Shown here one piece after another: positions 47,501-61,100 of a stretch of 64,000 nt of DNA. Numbering within the stretch: the first letter of the stretch is position 1; every line of letters begins with the position of its first letter. The notes under the pieces are model-generated. The model saw only the letters and a program-made list of their open reading frames with translations, was not told where the DNA came from and searched no databases. Origin of the DNA: Ptiloglossa arizonensis (taxonomy: Eukaryota; Arthropoda; Insecta; Hymenoptera; Colletidae); assembly GCF_051014685.1 (NCBI RefSeq), contig NW_027478854.1, forward strand, positions 186,001-250,000, given 5' to 3'. The position numbers and the translations under genes are program-made.

Positions 47501-50500
47501 CAAAATTTCCGTTGCATCTGAAAGTAGAAACTCGCCCGATTACAACGGTATGCGTACTTTTCCCCTGGGCCGTTCTAGTTATTCGTTTCGAGCATCAGAA
47601 CTGCGAAAATTTTGAGTTTCTCAAGCGTTTCTGACCTCCAAACTAGCATATCTCGCGAACGGATTGACCAATCCGCAAAATTTCTGTTGCATCTGAACGT
47701 AGAAACTCGCCCGATTACAACGGTATGCGTACTTTTCCCCTAGTCCGTTCTAGTTATTCGTTTCGAGCATCAGAACTGCGAAAATTTTGAGTTTCTCAAG
47801 CGTTTCTTACCTCCAAACTGCCATATCTCGCGAACGGATTGACCAATCCGCAAAATTTCTGTTGCATCTGAAAGTAGAAACTCGCCCGATTACAACGGTA
47901 TGCGTACTTTTCCCCTAGACCGTACTGGTTATTCGTTTCGAGCATCAGAACTGTGAAAATTTTGAGTTTCTCAAGCGTTTCTTACCTACAAACTGCCATA
48001 TCTCGCGAACGGATTGACCAATCCGCAAAATTTCTGTTGCATCTGAAAGTAGAAACTCGCCCGATTACAACGGTATGCGTACTTTTCCCCTAGGCCGTAC
48101 TAGTTATTCGTTTCGAGCATCAGAACTGTGAAAATTTTGAGTTTCTCAACCGTTTCTTACCTCCAAACTGCCATATCTCGCGAACGGATTACCAAATCCG
48201 CAAAATTTCTATTGCATCTGAAAGTAGAAAGTCGCCCGATTACAACGGTATGCGTACTTTTCCCCTAGGCCGTTCTAGTTATTCGTTTCGAGCATCAGAA
48301 CTGCGAAAATTTTGAGTTTCTCAAGCGTTTCTGACCTCCAAACTAGCATATCTCGCGAACGGATTGACCAATCCGCAAAATTTCTGTTGCATCTGAACGT
48401 AGAAACTCGCCCGATTACAACGATATGCGTACTTTTCCCCTAGTGCGTTCTAGTTATGCTTGTCGAGCATCAGAACTGCGAAAATTTTGAGTTTCTCAAG
48501 CGTTTCTTACATCCAAACTGCCATATCTCGCGAACGGATTGACCAATCGGCAAAATTTCCGTTGCATCTGAAAGTAGAAACTCGCCCGATTACAACGGTA
48601 TGCGTACTTTTCCCCTGGGCCGTTCTAGTTATTCGTTTCGAGCATCAGAACTGCGAAAATTTTGAGTTTCTCAAGCGTTTCTGACCTCCAAACTAGCATA
48701 TCTCGCGAACGGATTGACCAATCCGCAAAATTTCTGTTGCATCTGAACGTAGAAACTCGCCCGATTACAACGGTATGCGTACTTTTCCCCTAGTCCGTTC
48801 TAGTTATTCGTTTCGAGCATCAGAACTGCGAAAATTTTGAGTTTCTCAAGCGTTTCTTACCTCCAAACTGCCATATCTCGCGAACGGATTGACCAAGCCG
48901 CAAAATTTCTGTTGCATCTGAAAGTAGAAACTGGCCCGATTACAACGGTATGCGTACTTTTCCCCTAGGCGGTTCTGGTTATTCGTTTCGAGCATCAGAA
49001 CTGTGAAAATTTTGAGTTTCTCAAGCGTTTCTGACCTCCAAACTAGCATATCTCGCGAACGGATTGACCAATCCGCAAAATTTCTGTTGCATCTGAACGT
49101 AGAAACTCGCCCGATTACAACGGTATGCGTACTTTTCCCCTAGTCCGTTCTAGTTATGCTTGTCGAGCATCAGAACTGCGAAAATTTTGAGTTTCCCAAG
49201 CGTTTCTTACCTCCAAACTGCCATATCTCGCGAATGGATTGACCAATCCGCAAAATTTCCGTTGCATCTGAACGTAGAAACTCGCCCGATTACAACGGTA
49301 TGCGTACTTTTCCCCTAGTCCGTTCTAGTTATTCGTTTCGAGCATCAGAACTGCGAAAATTTTGAGTTTCTCAAGCGTTTCTTACCTCCAAACTGCCATA
49401 TCTCGCGAACGGATTGACCAATCCGCAAAATTTCTGTTGCATCTGAAAGTAGAAACTCGCCCGATTACAACGGTATGCGTACTTTTCCCCTAGGCCGTAC
49501 TGGTTATTCGTTTCGAGCATCAGAACTGTGAAAATTTTGAGTTTCTCAAGCGTTTCTTACCTACAAACTGCCATATCTCGCGAACGGATTGACCAATCCG
49601 CAAAATTTCTGTTGCATCTGAAAGTAGAAACTCGCCCGATTACAACGGTATGCGTACTTTTCCCCTAGGCCGTACTAGTTATTCGTTTCGAGCATCAGAA
49701 CTGTGAAAATTTTGAGTTTCTCAACCGTTTCTTACCTCCAAACTGCCATATCTCGCGAACGGATTACCAAATCCGCAAAATTTCTATTGCATCTGAAAGT
49801 AGAAAGTCGCCCGATTACAACGGTATGCGTACTTTTCCCCTAGGCCGTTCTAGTTATTCGTTTCGAGCATCAGAACTGCGAAAATTTTGAGTTTCTCAAG
49901 CGTTTCTGACCTCCAAACTAGCATATCTCGCGAACGGATTGACCAATCCGCAAAATTTCTGTTGCATCTGAACGTAGAAACTCGCCCGATTACAACGATA
50001 TGCGTACTTTTCCCCTAGTCCGTTCTAGTTATGCTTGTCGTGCATCAGAACTGCGAAAATTTTGAGTTTCTCAAGCGTTTCTTACATCCAAACTGCCATA
50101 TCTCGCGAACGGATTGACCAATCGGCAAAATTTCCGTTGCATCTGAAAGTAGAAACTCGCCCGATTACAACGGTATGCGTACTTTTCCCCTAGTCCGTTC
50201 TAGTTATGCTTGTCGAGCATCAGAACTGCGAAAATTTTGAGTTTCCCAAGCGTTTCTTACCTCCAAACTGCCATATCTCGCGAACGGATTGACCAATCGG
50301 CAAAATTTCCGTTGCATCTGAAAGTAGAAACTCGCCCGATTACAACGGTATGCGTACTTTTCCCCTGGGCCGTTCTAGTTATTCGTTTCGAGCATCAGAA
50401 CTGCGAAAATTTTGAGTTTCTCAAGCGTTTCTGACCTCCAAACTAGCATATCTCGCGAACGGATTGACCAATCCGCAAAATTTCTGTTGCATCTGAACGT

Positions 50501-53500
50501 AGAAACTCGCCCGATTACAACGGTATGCGTACTTTTCCCCTAGTCCGTTCTAGTTATTCGTTTCGAGCATCAGAACTGCGAAAATTTTGAGTTTCTCAAG
50601 CGTTTCTTACCTCCAAACTGCCATATCTCGCGAACGGATTGACCAATCCGCAAAATTTCTGTTGCATCTGAAAGTAGAAACTCGCCCGATTACAACGGTA
50701 TGCGTACTTTTCCCCTAGGCCGTTCTATTTATTCGTTTCGAGCATCAGAACTGCGAAAATGTTGAGTTTCTCAAGCGTTTCTTACCTACAAACTGCCATA
50801 TCTCGCGAACGGATTGACCAATCCGCAAAATTTCTGTTGCATCTGAAAGTAGAAACTCGCCCGATTACAACGGTATGCGTACTTTTCCCCTAGGCCGTTC
50901 TAGTTATTCGTTTCGAGCATCAGAACTGCGAAAATTTTGAGTTTCTCAAGCGTTTCTGACCTCCAAACTAGCATATCTCGCGAACGGATTGACCAATCCG
51001 CAAAATTTCTGTTGCATCTGAACGTAGAAACTCGCCCGATTACAACGGTATGCGTACTTTTCCCCTAGTCCGTTCTAGTTATTCGTTTCGAGCATCAGAA
51101 CTGCGAAAATTTTGAGTTTCTCAAGCGTTTCTTACCTCCAAACTGCCATATCTCGCGAACGGATTGACCAATCCGCAAAATTTCTGTTGCATCTGAAAGT
51201 AAAAACTGGCCCGATTACAACGGTATGCGTACTTTTCCCCTAGGCCGTTCTGGTTATTCGTTTCGAGCATCAGAACTGTGAAAATTTTGAGTTTCTCAAG
51301 CGTTTCTGACCTCCAAACTAGCATATCTCGCGAACGGATTGACCAATCCGCAAAATTTCTGTTGCATCTGAAAGTAGAAAGTCGCCCGATTACAACGGTA
51401 TGCGTACTTTTCCCCTAGGCCGTTCTGGTTTTTCGTTTCGAGCATCAGAACTGCGAAAATGTTGAGTTTCTCAAGCGTTTCTGACCTCCAAACTAGCATA
51501 TCTCGCGAACGGATTGACCAATCCGCAAAATTTCTGTTGCATCTGAAAGTAGAAACTCGCCCGATTACAACGATATGCGTACTTTTCCCCTAGTCCGTTC
51601 TAGTTATTCGTTTCGAGCATCAGAACTGCGAAAATTTTGAGTTTCTCAAGCGTTTCTGACCTCCAAACTAGCATATCTCGCGAACGGATTGACCAATCCG
51701 CAAAATTTCTGTTGCATCTGAACGTAGAAACTCGCCCGATTACAACGGTATGCGTACTTTTCCCCTAGTCCGTTCTAGTTATTCGTTTCGAGCATCAGAA
51801 CTGCGAAAATTTTGAGTTTCTCAAGCGTTTCTTACCTCCAAACTGCCATATCTCGCGAACGGATTGACCAATCCGCAAAATTTCTGTTGCATCTGAAAGT
51901 AGAAACTGGCCCGATTACAACGGTATGCGTACTTTTCCCCTAGGCCGTTCTGGTTATTCGTTTCGAGCATCAGAACTGTGAAAATTTTGAGTTTCTCAAG
52001 CGTTTCTGACCTCCAAACTAGCATATCTCGCGAACGGATTGACCAATCCGCAAAATTTCTGTTGCATCTGAACGTAGAAACTCGCCCGATTACAACGGTA
52101 TGCGTACTTTTCCCCTAGTCCGTTCTAGTTATGCTTGTCGAGCATCAGAACTGCGAAAATTTTGAGTTTCCCAAGCGTTTCTTACCTCCAAACTGCCATA
52201 TCTCGCGAACGGATTGACCAATCGGCAAAATTTCCGTTGCATCTGAAAGTAGAAACTCGCCCGATTACAACGGTATGCGTACTTTTCCCCTGGGCCGTTC
52301 TAGTTATTCGTTTCGAGCATCAGAACTGCGAAAATTTTGAGTTTCTCAAGCGTGTCTGACCTCCAAACTAGCATATCTCGCGTACGGATTGACCAATCCG
52401 CAAAATTTCTGTTGCATCTGAAAGTAGAAACTCGCCCGATTACAACGGTATGCGTACTTTTCCCCTAGGCCGTTCTATTTATTCGTTTCGAGCATCAGAA
52501 CTGCGAAAATGTTGAGTTTCTCAAGCGTTTCTTACCTACAAACTGCCATATCTCGCGAACGGATTGACCAATCCGCAAAATTTCTGTTGCATCTAAAAGT
52601 AGAAACTCGCCCGATTACAACGGTATGCGTACTTTTCCCCTAGGCCGTTCTAGTTATTCGTTTCGAGCATCAGAACTGCGAAAATTTTGAGTTTCTCAAG
52701 CGTTTCTGACCTCCAAACTAGCATATCTCGCGAACGGATTGACCAATCCGCAAAATTTCTGTTGCATCTGAACGTAGAAACTCGCCCGATTACAACGGTA
52801 TGCGTACTTTTCCCCTAGTCCGTTCTAGTTATTCGTTTCGAGCATCAGAACTGCGAAAATTTTGAGTTTCTCAAGCGTTTCTTACCTCCAAACTGCCATA
52901 TCTCGCGAACGGATTGACCAATCCGCAAAATTTCTGTTGCATCTGAAAGTAGAAACTGGCCCGATTACAACGGTATGCGTACTTTTCCCCTAGGCCGTTC
53001 TGGTTATTCGTTTCGAGCATCAGAACTGTGAAAATTTTGAGTTTCTCAAGCGTTTCTGACCTCCAAACTAGCATATCTCGCGAACGGATTGACCAATCCG
53101 CAAAATTTCTGTTGCATCTGAAAGTAGAAAGTCGCCCGATTACAACGGTATGCGTACTTTTCCCCTAGGCCGTTCTGGTTTTTCGTTTCGAGCATCAGAA
53201 CTGCGAAAATTTTGAGTTTCTCAAGCGTTTCTGACCTCCAAACTAGCATATCTCGCGAACGGATTGACCAATCCGCAAAATTTCTGTTGCATCTGAACGT
53301 AGAAACTCGCCCGATTACAACGATATGCGTACTTTTCCCCTAGTCCGTTCTAGTTATGCTTGTCGAGCATCAGAACTGCGAAAATTTTGAGTTTCTCAAG
53401 CGTTTCTTACATCCAAACTGCCATATCTCGCGAACGGATTGACCAATCGGCAAAATTTCCGTTGCATCTGAAAGTAGAAACTCGCCCGATTACAACGGTA

Positions 53501-55184
53501 TGCGTACTTTTCCCCTGGGCCGTTCTAGTTATTCGTTTCGAGCATCAGAACTGCGAAAATTTTGAGTTTCTCAAGCGTTTCTGACCTCCAAACTAGCATA
53601 TCTCGCGAACGGATTGACCAATCCGCAAAATTTCTGTTGCATCTGAACGTAGAAACTCGCCCGATTACAACGGTATGCGTACTTTTCCCCTAGTCCGTTC
53701 TAGTTATTCGTTTCGAGCATCAGAACTGCGAAAATTTTGAGTTTCTCAAGCGTTTCTTACCTCCAAACTGCCATATCTCGCGAACGGATTGACCAATCCG
53801 CAAAATTTCTGTTGCATCTGAAAGTAGAAACTCGCCCGATTACAACGGTATGCGTACTTTTCCCCTAGACCGTACTGGTTATTCGTTTCGAGCATCAGAA
53901 CTGTGAAAATTTTGAGTTTCTCAAGCGTTTCTTACCTACAAACTGCCATATCTCGCGAACGGATTGACCAATCCGCAAAATTTCTGTTGCATCTGAAAGT
54001 AGAAACTCGCCCGATTACAACGGTATGCGTACTTTTCCCCTAGGCCGTACTAGTTATTCGTTTCGAGCATCAGAACTGTGAAAATTTTGAGTTTCTCAAC
54101 CGTTTCTTACCTCCAAACTGCCATATCTCGCGAACGGATTACCAAATCCGCAAAATTTCTATTGCATCTGAAAGTAGAAAGTCGCCCGATTACAACGGTA
54201 TGCGTACTTTTCCCCTAGGCCGTTCTAGTTATTCGTTTCGAGCATCAGAACTGCGAAAATTTTGAGTTTCTCAAGCGTTTCTGACCTCCAAACTAGCATA
54301 TCTCGCGAACGGATTGACCAATCCGCAAAATTTCTGTTGCATCTGAACGTAGAAACTCGCCCGATTACAACGATATGCGTACTTTTCCCCTAGTGCGTTC
54401 TAGTTATGCTTGTCGAGCATCAGAACTGCGAAAATTTTGAGTTTCTCAAGCGTTTCTTACATCCAAACTGCCATATCTCGCGAACGGATTGACCAATCGG
54501 CAAAATTTCCGTTGCATCTGAAAGTAGAAACTCGCCCGATTACAACGGTATGCGTACTTTTCCCCTGGGCCGTTCTAGTTATTCGTTTCGAGCATCAGAA
54601 CTGCGAAAATTTTGAGTTTCTCAAGCGTTTCTGACCTCCAAACTAGCATATCTCGCGAACGGATTGACCAATCCGCAAAATTTCTGTTGCATCTGAACGT
54701 AGAAACTCGCCCGATTACAACGGTATGCGTACTTTTCCCCTAGTCCGTTCTAGTTATTCGTTTCGAGCATCAGAACTGCGAAAATTTTGAGTTTCTCAAG
54801 CGTTTCTTACCTCCAAACTGCCATATCTCGCGAACGGATTGACCAAGCCGCAAAATTTCTGTTGCATCTGAAAGTAGAAACTGGCCCGATTACAACGGTA
54901 TGCGTACTTTTCCCCTAGGCGGTTCTGGTTATTCGTTTCGAGCATCAGAACTGTGAAAATTTTGAGTTTCTCAAGCGTTTCTGACCTCCAAACTAGCATA
55001 TCTCGCGAACGGATTGACCAATCCGCAAAATTTCTGTTGCATCTGAACGTAGAAACTCGCCCGATTACAACGGTATGCGTACTTTTCCCCTAGTCCGTTC
55101 TAGTTATGCTTGTCGAGCATCAGAACTGCGAAAATTTTGAGTTTCCCAAGCGTTTCTTACCTCCAAACTGCCATATCTCGCGAA
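44535..55184. repeat. HOR block G: 34-monomer (5950-bp) repeat
   Basis: Bases 44535-49234 return at 50485-55184. Markers shared by both copies include ggtttttcg (45478/51428), cgcgtacgg (46431/52381), tagaccgtactgg (47916/53866), tagtgcgttc (48441/54391), gaccaagccg (48891/54841) and ggcggttctgg (48967/54917). By eye I noticed only two differences over 4.7 kb: g at 45252 versus a at 51202, and g at 46645 versus a at 52595. At 49235 (t) versus 55185 (c) the copies diverge. This is the longest near-perfect repeat in the window and probably the youngest duplication. Confidence 0.93.
47271..52415. repeat. Copy of 32.05-37.19 kb, offset 15225 bp
   Basis: The order of variants from about 33.06 to 37.19 kb recurs exactly 87 monomers (15225 bp) later. 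Paired markers are cgaatgg (34006/49231), tgtcgtgcat (34810/50035), the two consecutive atcggcaaaa monomers (34897 and 35072, paired with 50122 and 50297), ggtttttcg (36203/51428) and aagcgtgtctgac (37127/52352). After the cgcgtacgg monomer the downstream copy lacks one monomer (37198-37372). The same offset begins less cleanly before 33 kb. Confidence 0.85.
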
Positions 55185-58100
55185 CGGATTGACCAATCCG
55201 CAAAATTTCCGTTGCATCTGAAAGTAGAAACTCGCCCGATTACAACGGTATGCGTACTTTTCCCCTAGGCCGTTCTATTTATTCGTTTCGAGCATCAGAA
55301 CTGCGAAAATGTTGAGTTTCTCAAGCGTTTCTTACCTACAAACTGCCATATCTCGCGAACGGATTGACCAATCCGCAAAATTTCTGTTGCATCTGAAAGT
55401 AGAAACTCGCCCGATTACAACGGTATGCGTACTTTTCTCCTAGGCCGTTCTGGTTATTCGTTTCGAGCATCAGAACTGTGAAAATTTTGAGTTTCTCAAC
55501 CGTTTCTTACCTCCAAACTGCCATATCTCGCGAACTGATTGACCAATCCGCAAAATTTCTGTTGCATCTGAAAGTAGAAAGTCGCCCGATTACAACGGTA
55601 TGCGTACTTTTCCCCTAGGCCGTTCTGGTTTTTCGTTTCGAGCATCAGAACTGCGAAAATTTTGAGTTTCTCAAGCGTTTCTGACCTCCAAACTAGCATA
55701 TCTCGCGAACGGATTGACCAATCCGCAAAATTTCTGTTGCATCTGAACGTAGAAACTCGCCCGATTACAACGATATGTGTACTTTTCCCCTAGTCCGTTC
55801 TAGTTATGCTTGTCGAGCATCAGAACTGCGAAAATTTTGAGTTTCTCAAGCGTTTCTTACATCCAAACTGCCATATCTCGCGAACGGATTGACCAATCGG
55901 CAAAATTTCCGTTGTATCTGAAAGTAGAAACTCGCCCGATTACAACGGTATGCGTACTTTTCCCCTGGGCCGTTCTAGTTATTCGTTTCGAGCATCAGAA
56001 CTGCGAAAATTTTGAGTTCCTCAAGCGTTTCTGACCTCCAAACTAGCATATCTCGCGAACGGATTGACCAATCCGCAAAATTTCTGTTGCATCTGAACGT
56101 AGAAACTCGCCCGATTACAACGGTATGCGTACTTTTCCCCTAGTCCGTTCTAGTTATTCGTTTCGAGCATCAGAACTGCGAAAATTTTGAGTTTCTCAAG
56201 CGTTTCTTACCTCCAAACTGCCATATCTCGCGAACGGATTGACCAATCCGCAAAATTTCTGTTGCATCTGAAAGTAGAAACTCGCCCGATTACAACGGTA
56301 TGCGTACTTTTCCCCTAGGCCGTCCTATTTATTCGTTTCGAGCATCAGAACTGCGAAAATGTTGAGTTTCTCAAGCGTTTCTTACCTCCAAACTGCCATA
56401 TCTCGCGAACGGATTGACCAATCCGCAAAATTTCTGTTGCATCTGAAAGTAGAAACTGGTCCGATTACAACGGTATGCGTACTTTTCCCCTAGGCCGTTC
56501 TGGTTATTCGTTTCGAGCATCAGAACTGTGAAAATTTTGAGTTTCTCAAGCGTTTCTGACCTCCAAACTAGCATATCTCGCGAACGGATTGACCAATCCG
56601 CAAAATTTCTGTTGCATCTGAACGTAGAAACTCGCCCAATTACAACGGTATGCGTACTTTTCCCCTAGTCCGTTCTAGTTATGCTTGTCGAGCATCAGAA
56701 CTGCGAAAATTTTGAGTTTCCCAAGCGTTTCTTACCTCCAAACTGCCATATCTCGCGAACGGATTGACCAATCCGCAAAATTTCCGTTGCATCTGAAAGT
56801 AGAAACTCGCCCGATTACAACGGTATGCGTACTTTTCCCCTAGGCCGTTGTATTTATTCGCTTCGAGCATGAGAACTGCGAAAATTTTGAGTTTCTCAAG
56901 CGTTTCTGACCTCCAAACTGCCATATCTCGCGAACGGATTGACCAATCCGCAAAATTTCTGTTGCATCTCAAAGTAGAAACTCGCCCGATTACAACGGTA
57001 TGCGTACTTTTCCCCTAGACCGTTCTAGTTATGCTTGTCGAGCATGAGAACTGCGAAAATTTTGAGTTTCTCAAGCGTTTCTTACATCCAAACTGCCATA
57101 TCTCGCGAACGGATTGACCAATCCGCAAAATTTCTGATGCGTCTGAAAGTAGAAAGTCGCCCGATTACAACGGTATGCGTACTTTTCCCCTAGACCGTTC
57201 TAGTTATGCTTGTCGAGCATCAGAACTGCGAAAATTTTGAGTTTCTCAAGCGTTTCTTACCTCCAAACTGCCATATCTCGCGAACGGATTGACCAATCCG
57301 CAAAATTTCTGTTGCATCTGAAAGTAGAAACTCGCCCGATTACAACGGTGTGCGTACTTTTCCCCTAGGCCGTTGTAGTTATTCGTTTCGAGCATCAGAA
57401 CTGCGAAAATTTTGAGTTTCTCAAGCGTTTCTTACCTCCAAACTGCCATATCTCGCGAACGGATTGACCAATCCGCAAAATTTCTGTTGCATCTGAAAGT
57501 AGAAACTCGCCCGATTACAACGATATGCGTACTTTTCCCCTAGGCCGTTCTAGTTATTCGTTTCGAGCATCAGAACTGCGAAAATTTTGAGTTTCTCAAG
57601 CGTTTCTTACCTACCAACTGCCATATCTCGCGAACGGATTTACCAATCCGCAAAATTTCTGTTGCATCTGAAAGTAGAAACTCGCCCGATTACAACGGTA
57701 TGCGTACTTTTCCCCTAGGCCGTTCTATTTATTCGTTTCGAGCATCAGAACTGCGAAAATGTTGAGTTTCTCAAGCGTTTCTTACCTACAAACTGCCATA
57801 TCTCGCGAACGGATTGACCAATCCGCAAAATTTCTGTTGCATCTGAAAGTAGAATCTCGCCCGATTACAACGGTATGCGTACTTTTCCCCTAGGCGGTTC
57901 TGGTTATTCGTTTCGAGCATCAGAACTGTGAAAATTTTGAGTTTCTCAAGCGTTTCTGACCTCCAAACTAGCATATCTCGCGAACGGATTGACCAATCCG
58001 CAAAATTTCTGTTGCATCTGAACGTAGAAACTCGCCCAATTACAACGGTATGCGTACTTTTCCCCTAGTCCGTTCTAGTTATGCTTGTCGAGCATCAGAA

Positions 58101-61100
58101 CTGCGAAAATTTTGAGTTTCCCAAGCGTTTCTTACCTCCAAACTGCCATATCTCGCGAACGGATTGACCAATCCGCAAAATTTCCGTTGCATCTGAAAGT
58201 AGAAACTCGCCCGATTACAACGGTATGCGTACTTTTCCCCTAGGCCGTTGTATTTATTCGCTTCGAGCATGAGAACTGCGAAAATTTTGAGTTTCTCAAG
58301 CGTTTCTGACCTCCAAACTGCCATATCTCGCGAACGGATTGACCAATCCGCAAAATTTCTGTTGCATCTCAAAGTAGAAACTCGCCCGATTACAACGGTA
58401 TGCGTACTTTTCCCCTAGACCGTTCTAGTTATGCTTGTCGAGCATGAGAACTGCGAAAATTTTGAGTTTCTCAAGCGTTTCTTACATCCAAACTGCCATA
58501 TCTCGCGAACGGATTGACCAATCCGCAAAATTTCTGATGCGTCTGAAAGTAGAAAGTCGCCCGATTACAACGGTATGCGTACTTTTCCCCTAGACCGTTC
58601 TAGTTATGCTTGTCGAGCATCAGAACTGCGAAAATTTTGAGTTTCTCAAGCGTTTCTTACCTCCAAACTGCCATATCTCGCGAACGGATTGACCAATCCG
58701 CAAAATTTCTGTTGCATCTGAAAGTAGAAACTCGCCCGATTACAACGGTGTGCGTACTTTTCCCCTAGGCCGTTGTAGTTATTCGTTTCGAGCATCAGAA
58801 CTGCGAAAATTTTGAGTTTCTCAAGCGTTTCTTACCTCCAAACTGCCATATCTCGCGAACGGATTGACCAATCCGCAAAATTTCTGTTGCATCTGAAAGT
58901 AGAAACTCGCCCGATTACAACGATATGCGTACTTTTCCCCTAGGCCGTTCTAGTTATTCGTTTCGAGCATCAGAACTGCGAAAATTTTGAGTTTCTCAAG
59001 CGTTTCTTACCTACCAACTGCCATATCTCGCGAACGGATTTACCAATCCGCAAAATTTCTGTTGCATCTGAAAGTAGAAACTCGCCCGATTACAACGGTA
59101 TGCGTACTTTTCCCCTAGGCCGTTCTATTTATTCGTTTCGAGCATCAGAACTGCGAAAATGTTGAGTTTCTCAAGCGTTTCTTACCTACAAACTGCCATA
59201 TCTCGCGAACGGATTGACCAATCCGCAAAATTTCTGTTGCATCTGAAAGTAGAATCTCGCCCGATTACAACGGTATGCGTACTTTTCCCCTAGGCGGTTC
59301 TGGTTATTCGTTTCGAGCATCAGAACTGTGAAAATTTTGAGTTTCTCAAGCGTTTCTGACCTCCAAACTAGCATATCTCGCGAACGGATTGACCAATCCG
59401 CAAAATTTCTGTTGCATCTGAACGTAGAAACTCGCCCGATTACAACGGTATGCGTACTTTTCCCCTAGTCCGTTCTAGTTATGCTTGTCGAGCATCAGAA
59501 CTGCGAAAATTTTGAGTTTCCCAAGCGTTTCTTACCTCCAAACTGCCATATCTCGCGAACGGATTGACCAATCCGCAAAATTTCCGTTGCATCTGAAAGT
59601 AGAAACTCGCCCGATTACAACGGTATGCGTACTTTTCCCCTAGGCCGTTCTATTTATTCGTTTCGAGCATCAGAACTGCGAAAATGTTGAGTTTCTCAAG
59701 CGTTTCTTACCTACAAACTGCCATATCTCGCGAACGGATTGACCAATCCGCAAAATTTCTGTTGCATCTGAAAGTAGAAACTCGCCCGATTACAACGGTA
59801 TGCGTACTTTTCTCCTAGGCCGTTCTGGTTATTCGTTTCGAGCATCAGAACTGTGAAAATTTTGAGTTTCTCAACCGTTTCTTACCTCCAAACTGCCATA
59901 TCTCGCGAACTGATTGACCAATCCGCAAAATTTCTGTTGCATCTGAAAGTAGAAAGTCGCCCGATTACAACGGTATGCGTACTTTTCCCCTAGGCCGTTC
60001 TGGTTTTTCGTTTCGAGCATCAGAACTGCGAAAATTTTGAGTTTCTCAAGCGTTTCTGACCTCCAAACTAGCATATCTCGCGAACGGATTGACCAATCCG
60101 CAAAATTTCTGTTGCATCTGAACGTAGAAACTCGCCCGATTACAACGATATGTGTACTTTTCCCCTAGTCCGTTCTAGTTATGCTTGTCGAGCATCAGAA
60201 CTGCGAAAATTTTGAGTTTCTCAAGCGTTTCTTACATCCAAACTGCCATATCTCGCGAACGGATTGACCAATCGGCAAAATTTCCGTTGCATCTGAAAGT
60301 AGAAACTCGCCCGATTACAACGGTATGCGTACTTTTCCCCTGGGCCGTTCTAGTTATTCGTTTCGAGCATCAGAACTGCGAAAATTTTGAGTTCCTCAAG
60401 CGTTTCTGACCTCCAAACTAGCATATCTCGCGAACGGATTGACCAATCCGCAAAATTTCTGTTGCATCTGAACGTAGAAACTCGCCCGATTACAACGGTA
60501 TGCGTACTTTTCCCCTAGTCCGTTCTAGTTATTCGTTTCGAGCATCAGAACTGCGAAAATTTTGAGTTTCTCAAGCGTTTCTTACCTCCAAACTGCCATA
60601 TCTCGCGAACGGATTGACCAATCCGCAAAATTTCTGTTGCATCTGAAAGTAGAAACTCGCCCGATTACAACGGTATGCGTACTTTTCCCCTAGGCCGTCC
60701 TATTTATTCGTTTCGAGCATCAGAACTGCGAAAATGTTGTGTTTCTCAAGCGTTTCTTACCTCCAAACTGCCATATCTCGCGAACGGATTGACCAATCCG
60801 CAAAATTTCTGTTGCATCTGAAAGTAGAAACTGGTCCGATTACAACGGTATGCGTACTTTTCCCCTAGGCCGTTCTGGTTATTCGTTTCGAGCATCAGAA
60901 CTGTGAAAATTTTGAGTTTCTCAAGCGTTTCTGACCTCCAAACTAGCATATCTCGCGAACGGATTGACCAATCCGCAAAATTTCTGTTGCATCTGAACGT
61001 AGAAACTCGCCCAATTACAACGGTATGCGTACTTTTCCCCTAGTCCGTTCTAGTTATGCTTGTCGAGCATCAGAACTGCGAAAATTTTGAGTTTCCCAAG

